Of a DNA stretch of 64,000 bases, positions 57,497 to 64,000 are shown one piece after another (position 1 is the stretch's first letter; each line of letters starts with the position of its first letter). Under the pieces are notes generated by a model. The model did not search any database. It worked only from the letters and a program-made list of their open reading frames with translations, and was not told where the DNA came from. The stretch lies in assembly GCA_958510825.1 (NCBI GenBank), contig OY294047.1, positions 35,871,747-35,935,746 of the forward strand, given 5' to 3'. The stretch is from Brachypterus glaber. Its lineage: Eukaryota; Arthropoda; Insecta; Coleoptera; Kateretidae. A program made the translations under genes and the position numbers.

Positions 57497-58059
57497 TACT
57501 TAAAAAAACAAATACCTTAATGTAATTTAAAATATAATCTAAAATGTTATTTTTTCCTAAAATATGCATAATTTTATTTTAAAACATTAATACTTTTATC
57601 TCTTTCTGTAGAACTTCTCTCTTTATCTAATCTAAATAGGCGGCAGTCCATTCACACGATTGCTGTTTCAGTTTACATTAAATAATAATTTTTTTATACT
57701 TTTCTTGATTTTATGTCGTTTTTTAAAACTTTACGTATTAGGAATCTGACATATATTCAGTCAGCTGAATCATTTTGATACAGGTATTATCTACTATATT
57801 TTTTCCAATATTAAAAATATTTTTTTAAATATATCTCTGAATATTCATATAGGTAAGTGCGCGCAGTCTTGAACATAATTTAAAGAAGCGTTTGTATCAT
57901 TGCTTTTTTTTTCAATTTCATGTCGTTGATAGTTACTCACATTTATTTCCAATAAAGGAATTTCTAAGCGTGTTTTTCACTTAATATATTATGGAAAAAT
58001 TTGTTTCATAAATTTTAAGGCGGTCTCACACCAAGTACGACGAATATACGGTAAAGTAC
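57497..58059. other. Unassigned AT-rich DNA
   Basis: Nothing recognised. Confidence 0.4.
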
Positions 58060-58224
58060 ACACAGAAAAATATTGTCTTAAATCAAGAATATCTTCTTTA
58101 ATGCATACCATATTCTTATCATTTCATATTTAAATACAATTTTGCTTTAAAGGAGAATATATTCTCTTCGTTATATCGAAATTATCTACACCTTCTTAAT
58201 TTAAGACAATATTTCTTTCTGTGT
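58060..58224. mobile_element. AAGAT-type TIR element, short copy (165 bp)
   Basis: ACACACAGAAAAATATTGTC and TTAAATCAAGAATATCTT at the left are matched by the complement of TTAATTTAAGACAATATTTC and TTTCTGTGT at the right. It has the same terminus as the 49362 element. Confidence 0.65.
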
Positions 58225-58239
58225 ATAGCAATAGACTTT

Positions 58240-58450
58240 TCAAAATCCCGGGGGGGGGGGGGCAAAATTTTTTGAGTTAAAAAAAATTACATAAAAGTTA
58301 TAAATTTTCATTAAATGAATAAATATATATATTTAAAAATTGTGAAGCTTATATAATATTTAAAAGTATAGGCCCGGCCCGGCCCCCCTTGTTTCAAGTC
58401 CAGGGGGGGGGCATGGCCCCCGGGCCCCCCGGAGTCGGCGCCTATGTGTA
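58240..58450. repeat. G/C-run repeat
   Basis: G13 (about 58250), GGCCCGGCCCGGCCCCCC and CCCCCGGAGTCGGCGCCTAT. GGCGCCTATG complements CATAGGCGCC in the 46832 insertion, suggesting a shared family. No coding content. Confidence 0.4.
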
Positions 58451-58550
58451 TAGCAAAGCAACAGCATGTACGCACATGATTAAGCTACTATTAGGACCGC
58501 AATTTATTTTCATTTGACTGCGGTCCCACACCACTCACCAAGTAGTACTA

Positions 58551-58767
58551 TGGTCTATTTTTTCAAGCAAGATAGTAAATTAAAAATCGCACAGTGAATA
58601 TTTTCAAAACAGATTCGAATATTGGTTGTGCGAATATACCGCGTGGTTTATTTTATAAAACATATTAACTATATTCTTCTATACACAAACATATGCTATT
58701 CAAACCTGTTGTAAAAATATTTACTGTGCGATTTTTAATTTACTATCTTGCTTGATAAAACAGACCA
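58551..58767. mobile_element. TA-flanked MITE family G, short copy (217 bp)
   Basis: TGGTCTATTTTTTCAAGCAA at the left and the complement of TTGCTTGATAAAACAGACCA at the right, with TA on both sides (58549-58550, 58768-58769). It retains only the two ends found in the 828-bp copy at 14762. Confidence 0.8.
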
Positions 58768-58769
58768 TA

Positions 58770-59176
58770 CGTATATTCGGACAAGTATAATAAAACAACA
58801 GCATGTACGCACGCTAGCACTTGCTTTGACCGACTGTGATTTACTGTCACTTGACCGAATATTCGTCGTAGTGGTGTGGGACCGCCTTAATTAAAAATTA
58901 GACGTTTTACTTATGCGCTTTAGCCATAATTGCGAAAGTTTTCATACAATTCCATAAAATGCTATGACAAAGGCGTATTTACAGATATGAACTGCGGCAG
59001 TGAAGTCAAATCCCGCGGGTGAAATTGGCGGAAACGTATATACAACGCCAAAACAAATAGGAAAGAAGAAGAAGACAGATATGAACTACACTTGCCCACT
59101 ACGCAAATCTTTTTCGTACCAATTTTTTTTTCACAAATGAATCATAGTCATAATTTATAACATATTTTATATATTA
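58770..59176. other. Unassigned DNA
   Basis: GGCGGTCTCACACCAAGTAC (58019) and GTGTGGGACCGCCTTAA (58875) are inverted partners, so 58018-58890 may be one larger TIR element enclosing the two MITEs above. No gene. Confidence 0.4.
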
Positions 59177-59289
59177 TACAGGGTGGCCCATAAGTCACTT
59201 TACCATTTAAAGATTAAATAACTTTTGGTTTGTAATATTTTTTTTATATATATTTCTTTTACAATATACAGGATACGGGAAATGGATTT

Positions 59290-59800
59290 TTTTTAAATAT
59301 ATATAAAAAATCATGTCTTTTAAACGAAGTCCATTTTCCACTTTGCAAGCACGGGCTCTTTTCACGACATTTTCCATGACGGCTCCTAACATGTCTGGCG
59401 TAAGTTGTTGAATAGTCCTGGGCTTGTTAACATACATCTGATCTTTCAGGTAGCCTTAAAGACAAAAAGTCCAGTGCTGTCAAATCGGGCGATAGTGAAG
59501 GAAAATGAAAATCCGAATTTCGCGGAAATTATTCGCTCTTCGTAAATCTGCGTTAAAAACTGCATTATGGCTCTGGCCGTGTGGGCATTTACCCCATCAT
59601 GCTGCCAACATGTCTCTGGCATGTCCTCCACTGCAGGGCGCAACAAATTTTCCAGCATTCCGCGATGTCGGTCGCCGTTCACCGTAACCGTATTACCATT
59701 TTCCTAGCCGAAGTAAGGTCCGATTACCATTTTGAATGTTACACCGCACCAAACCGTGACCTTAAGGGGGTGCAATTCACGTTGATGCATGACCCTAGCT
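59290..59800 (-). pseudogene. Decayed mariner-like transposase
   Basis: Minus strand: HPLKVTVWCGVTFKMVIGPY, then NTVTVNGDRHRGMLENLLRP, DMPETCWQHDGVNAHTARA, a frame change near 59446, then MYVNKPRTIQQL and TPDMLGAVMENVVKRARAC to the stop zone. WCGV... and QxDGAxxHTA mark the catalytic core, the latter holding the second catalytic Asp; the usual PPRSPDLTPLDFFLWG block is partly eroded (SFSFTIARFDSTGLFVFKAT). An internal stop follows GPYFG. The product is not functional. Confidence 0.8.
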
Positions 59801-59821
59801 GGAGTCATACATGTTAAGAGC

Positions 59822-59908
59822 CGTCATGGAAACTGTCGTGAAAAGAGCCCGTGCTTGCAAATCGGAAAATGGACGTCATTTAAAAGACATGATTTTTCAT
59901 AAATAGTT
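59822..59908 (+). pseudogene. Inverted copy of the transposase C-terminus
   Basis: Reads DMLRAVMETVVKRARACKSE then NGRHLKDMIFHK and stop, matching GAVMENVVKRARAC on the other strand at the left end. It shows that the right terminus was derived from the same 3' end as the left terminus. Confidence 0.8.
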
Positions 59909-60024
59909 AAATAAAATTTCCATTTCCTGTACTCTACATTGTAAAAGAAATAAATAAAAAAAATTGACAAACAAAAACGTTATTCAATTTTTAAATGGTA
60001 AAGTGACGTATGGGCCACCCTGTA

Positions 60025-60442
60025 TATGTTAGGATGATCAATTTTTATAATCGAGCTAAAATAGTTTTTAAATCAAGTTATCAGTGCTGAAACTGGTTTG
60101 AGGAAGCTTTACAATCCATCCTACGTTTTATCACCAGCTTTCAAAACAGTTTTTGGCGCCGTTATAGCACCGTCTAGGTCTGCTTACACCCTACATCCTT
60201 TTTATTATATTCTGCCTTTACCAGTTCGCTCTACGTTGTAGATTCTTCAAAATATTTTTAGGTATGTGACTCACTATTTTTTCCCTTCTTCAACACGCTC
60301 TCGCTTGCAACTCTATCTGGGCACTGTTTTGTAAATTTAAATATTGTTCTTATCTGTTACTTCTATTGTCCATATTTAGCAACTTTACAAAGTTTTACTC
60401 CAGATAAAGGTGTTTAAAAACCTTTCTGAGTTACTAGTTACT
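60025..60442. other. Unassigned DNA
   Basis: Nothing recognised. Confidence 0.4.
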
Positions 60443-60691
60443 ATTATATATTGATTTTAATCTTGCTTTTAGGAACACAGTGAAAAAAAGTGTCAAATTT
60501 TTTAAATTTTTTAATGTAAATTTAATTTATTAATATTTTTACCATTTAAACTAGTTTTTATATTTAATTATTATATTGTTTTAATAAATTTGCCCTGAAG
60601 AAGCCCCAACAATAAGGGGCGAAACGTTGGCTCTATAATTTTAAGTTATTTCACTGTGTTCTTAAAAGCAAGATTAAAATCAATATATAAT
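60443..60691 (+). mobile_element. 249-bp TIR element with a hammerhead-like core
   Basis: ATTATATATTGATTTTAATC and TTGCTTTTAGGAACACAGTG (60443-60484) are matched by the complement at 60648-60691 with one or two changes. A hammerhead-like core sits just inside the right repeat, the same plan as 45021-45475. No ORF or TSD was identified. Possibly a terminal piece of a Penelope-like element. Confidence 0.65.
60592..60631 (+). ncRNA. Hammerhead-like ribozyme core (Penelope-type)
   Basis: GCC (stem I), CTGAAGA (60595-60601), extra A, stem II GCCCC/GGGGC (60603-60607, 60616-60620), GAAA (60621-60624), self-complementary ACGT as stem III, U60628 as cleavage base, GGC pairing back to GCC. The extra base before stem II parallels the 45055 motif. 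Stem I is only three pairs before a loop, so activity is uncertain. Confidence 0.6.
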
Positions 60692-61284
60692 ACATAAAGA
60701 ACAAGAAAAAGAACTACCCTATGAAAAATGACCAATAGAGAACAGAAGAAATTTTCTATTGGTTTTTTTGAGGTTTCTACTCGGTTATTGAACTGGTATA
60801 TACCAATACAGACCAATAGAAAACGACTTACGTAAGTCGGTTTCTATTGGTAAACTCCAATATAGACCAGTACAATAACCGAATACAAACCGAAAAAAAA
60901 CCAATAGAGACTCGAAAAACGTATTATTGGAAATTACCAATACAATCTTGTGTAAGTCGTTTTCTATTGGTTTATAATGGGCTTTCCAATAAAATAACCG
61001 ATAGAGACCAATACAGACCAATAGAGAGGCATACAATGTATCTTATTGGAAATTACCAATATAATTTGTAGAAGTTGGTATATTGGTTTATATTGGATTT
61101 TACCGGTACAATAATGTACCAATACGGACCAATAAAGATAAAATGTATCTTATTGGAAATTGTAGGGGAAGGTTCAACGACTAGTGCCAAAGCCAAAAAG
61201 CTTTTTGCCAAAAAATTTATATCTTTGTAAAATATAAATATTTCAAAATAATTTTTCCATTGTCGTAAACTTCAAACCTTTGTC

Positions 61285-61293
61285 TATAAATAG
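61285..61293 (+). promoter_or_regulatory. Possible TATA box in Z1
   Basis: TATAAATAG about 70 bp before an ATG. Identical in Z2 at 62504. It is a candidate only. Confidence 0.3.
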
Positions 61294-61362
61294 CTGTAGT
61301 TAAAAATTTTATAAAATAAATATTTAATATTTTTTTTTGCTGTTTAAATCACAGGCTGCAAA

Positions 61363-61425
61363 ATGGCTGAATCAGCCCCAGAGCGAGGCAGATTCAACCC
61401 AGACAAGGGGCAGTTTCAAACATAA
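61363..61425 (+). other. 20-codon ORF in Z1 (exon-like)
   Basis: MAESAPERGRFNPD then KGQFQT and stop. TTTAAATCACAG just before GCTGCAAAATGG looks like a 3' splice site, so this could be a captured exon start. The block is GC-rich against AT-rich surroundings and identical in Z2. Not recognised. Confidence 0.3.
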
Positions 61426-61763
61426 ATAATATTAAAAGTTTTTATATTGGTATTTGCCAATAAATATAATATAAAATATAAACCAATAGAAAAAATATTT
61501 TTTTTTTATTGGTACTTACCAATATATATAATATCAAATATAAAACAATACAAACCAATAGAAAAAAAAGTTTTTTTTATTGGTATTTACCAATAAATAT
61601 AATATCCAATACAAACCATTAGATACCAATTGGTATTAATATTATAATATAAAAAAAAATATTTGAAAAAGACCAATACGTATTGGTCTGTACAGACCAA
61701 TAAGTGTTTGTATTGGTATGTGCCAATAAATATAATATAGATATTTCGACAAATATGAACCAA

Positions 61764-63731
61764 CCCTATGAAAAATGACCAATAGAGAACAGAAGAAATT
61801 TTCTATTGGTTTTTTTGAGGTTTGTACTCGGTTATTGAACTGGTATATACCAATACAGACCAATAGAAAACGACTTACGTAAGTCGGTTTCTATTGGTAA
61901 ACTCCAATATAGACCAGTACAATAACCGAATACAAAGCGAAAAAAAACCAATAGAGACTCGAAAAACGTATTATTGGAAATTACCAATACAATCTTGTGT
62001 AAGTCGTTTTCTATTGGTTTATAATGGGCTTCCCAATAAAATAACCGATAGAGACCAATACAGACCAATAGAGAGGCATACAATGTATCTTATTGGAAAT
62101 TACCAATATAATTTGTAGAAGTTGGTATATTGGTTTATATTGGATTTTACCGGTACAATAATGTACCAATACGGACCAATAAAGATAAAATGTATCTTAT
62201 TGGAAATAACCAAACCATAGACGCCGGCTTTTTAAACGAAACCGCGAATAAAAAACCATTGTTTTTATATTCATTCAATTTGAATAATTCAAAAATAATG
62301 GTTTAACTTAAACTTTAGTAATTTTTATCAAAGTTGGAAAATGTTGCCTTCATAAAGTTAGGAAATTGCAATAAAAAATTGTAGGGGAAGGTTCAACGAC
62401 TAGTGCCAAAGCCAAAAAGCTTTTTGCCAAAAAATTTATATCTTTGTAAAATATAAATATTTCAAAATAATTTTTCCATTGTCGTAAACTTCAAACCTTT
62501 GTCTATAAATAGCTGTAGTTAAAAATTTTATAAAATAAATATTTAATATTTTTTTTTGCTGTTTAAATCACAGGCTGCAAAATGGCTGAATCAGCCCCAG
62601 AGCGAGGCAGATTCAACCCAGACAAGGGGCAGTTTCAAACATAAATAATATTAAAAGTTTTTATATTGGTATTTGCCAATAAATATAATATAAAATATAA
62701 ACCAATAGAAAAAATATTTTTTTTTTATTGGTACTTACCAATAAATATAATATCAAATATAAAACAATACAAACCAATAGAAAAAAAAAAGTTTTTTTTA
62801 TTGGTATTTACTAATAAATATAATATCCAATACAAACCATTAGATACCAATTGGTATTAATATTATAATATAAAAAAAAAATATTTGAAAAAGACCAATA
62901 CGTATTGGTCTGTACAGACCAATAAGTGTTTGTATTGGTATGTGCCAATAAATATAATATAGATATTTCGACAAATATGAACCAATACAAAAAAGAAGGT
63001 TTTTGTACTGGTATTTACCAATAAATATAATATCCAATATAAACCATTAGATACCAATATAAAAAAAATATTTGAAAAAGACCAATACAGACCAATAAGT
63101 TTTTGTATTGGTATTTACCAATAAATATAATATCGATATTTCGTCAAATATAAACCAATACAAAAAAGAAGGTTTTTGTACTGGTATTTACCAATAAATA
63201 TAATATCCAATATAAACCATTAGATACCAATATAAAAAAAAATATTTAAAAAAGACCAATACAGACCAATAAGTTTTTGTATTGGAATTTACCAATAAAT
63301 ATAATATCGATATTTGGTCAAATATAAACCAATACAAACCAATACAAAAATAAGGTTTTTGTATTGGTACTTACCAATAAATATAAAGTCCAATATAAAC
63401 CATTAGATACCAATATATATTAAAAAAAATATTTAAATAAACCAATACGGACCAATAAGTTTTGTATTGGTATTTACCAATAAATATAATATCCAATTTA
63501 AACCAATACATACCAATAAAATAACATATATTTTGGAAAAGAACCAATACAGACCAATACGTTTTGTATTGGTAATAACCAGTAAAAATTTTTTCCAACA
63601 CAGACCAATATAAACCAATAGAGTTTAATTTTAATACCAATAAAGACCAATAAAACCAATAGAGACCAATAAAAACCAATACAAATTTCTATTGGTTTGT
63701 ATTTGATTTCTATTGGTCATTTTTCATAGGG
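61764..63731 (+). mobile_element. ACCAATA element Z2, complete, nested in Z1
   Basis: TIRs of 23 bp start CCCTATGAAAAATGACCAAT (61764) and end as the complement at 63731. Flanking AA (61762-61763 and 63732-63733) is duplicated relative to the uninterrupted GAACCAATACAAAAAAG that Z2 itself has at 62979. The interior is dominated by ACCAATA/TATTGGT in alternating orientation, with a unique GC-richer part (62205-62650). The right third has ~190-bp tandem units (starting GTTTTTGTAYTGGTATTTAC near 62998, 63171 and others). No transposase. Confidence 0.75.
62582..62644 (+). other. 20-codon ORF in Z2 (exon-like)
   Basis: Identical to the 61363 ORF, with the same TATAAATAG upstream (62504) and the same splice-acceptor-like sequence. 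Confidence 0.3.
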
Positions 63732-63733
63732 AA

Positions 63734-64000
63734 TACAAAAAAGAAGGTTTTTGTACTGGTATTTACCAATAAATATAATATCCAATATAAACCATTAGAT
63801 ACCAATATAAAAAAAATATTTGAAAAAGACCAATACAGACCAATAGGTTTTTGTATTGGTATTTACCAATAAATATAATATCGATATTTCGTCAAATATA
63901 AACCAATACAAAAAAGAAGGTTTTTGTACTGGTATTTACCAATAAATATAATATCCAATATAAACCATTAGATACCAATATAAAAAAAAATATTTAAAAA
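63734..64000 (+). mobile_element. ACCAATA element Z1, right part (runs off window)
   Basis: TACAAAAAAGAAGGTTTTTG continues precisely where 61763 left off, judged by the same junction inside Z2. The end is not in the window. Confidence 0.75.

Larger units (their letters stand above)
59179..60022. mobile_element. Mariner-like element rearranged into a palindrome (844 bp)
   Basis: CAGGGTGGCCCATAAGTCAC at the left and (complement) CAGGGTGGCCCATACGTCAC at the right are flanked by TA (59177-59178, 60023-60024). The last ~200 bp of each side are inverted copies that include the transposase C-terminus: minus-strand at 59290-59400, plus-strand at 59822-59908. The centre holds one decayed copy of the catalytic region on the minus strand. 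The element thus has two 3' ends and no 5' end. Confidence 0.85.
60717..61763 (+). mobile_element. ACCAATA element Z1, left part
   Basis: Starts CCCTATGAAAAATGACCAAT, identical to the start of Z2, and is packed with ACCAATA/TATTGGT words. It is interrupted at 61763 by Z2 and resumes at 63734. Compared with Z2 it lacks 172 bp (62209-62380 of Z2), lost between short AAAT repeats. Its right end lies beyond the window. Confidence 0.75.

Noticed and set aside
61832..62083. 83-codon frame duplicated at 60785 and 61832 as a protein gene
   Set aside because: The frame is made of translated ACCAATA repeats (IGLYWS-type runs) and is duplicated because the element is duplicated.
60780..63720. CRISPR array or simple satellite in the ACCAATA region
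   Set aside because: Repeats are too short, irregular and in both orientations, and the region has TIR-bounded units; the setting is a eukaryotic genome.

Overview
This is non-coding, AT-rich nuclear DNA of an animal, most likely an insect (possibly a beetle, on the overall flavour of the repeats; low confidence). I found no convincing host gene, no true tRNA or rRNA gene and no CRISPR array. Nearly everything interpretable is a mobile element or a piece of one: 5'-truncated LINE ends with TAA/TTA tails, tRNA-derived SINEs, Tc1/mariner relics, hAT-, Harbinger- and TTAA-type MITEs, and many near-palindromic fold-back elements inserted at TA.

Layout. 0-4 kb: a LINE 3' end, GC-centred hairpins, a 2.1-kb fold-back element whose two arms each carry the start of the same reading frame, and a 242-bp near-perfect palindrome. 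6-15 kb: a hAT-like element with 8-bp TSD, two copies of a ~330-bp hairpin MITE (five in the window), a GA-tailed short retroposon, a Harbinger-type MITE and a bounded, decayed Tc1-like element. 17-34 kb: three TA-flanked long palindromes, a LINE end, SINE copies and a duplicated repeat with a hairpin. 35-44 kb: further palindromes, hairpins and a 250-bp hAT MITE with perfect TSD. 44-46 kb: the most interesting locus, a 1.75-unit tandem repeat (436-bp period) carrying two complete hammerhead ribozymes inside an apparent TSD, followed by a perfect-TIR element with another hammerhead-like core. 46-53 kb: a LINE, a palindromic MITE split by a TTAA MITE, a SINE, an AAGAT-rich TIR element and stacked palindromes. 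54-60 kb: a GC-box minisatellite family split by a 0.6-kb insertion, a Tc1 3' end, and a mariner-like element rearranged into a palindrome. 60.4-64 kb: a 249-bp TIR element with a hammerhead core, then a ~2-kb ACCAATA-rich element that has been split by an insertion of its own kind and runs off the window.

Because no gene network is present, the biology is that of mobile DNA: nested insertions with readable TSDs, palindromes that have lost their tips, and self-cleaving RNA motifs. The 44-kb unit fits the retrozyme class (small non-autonomous retroelements amplified through hammerhead-processed circular RNA). The predicted circle is 436 nt, with cleavage after positions 44281 and 44717.
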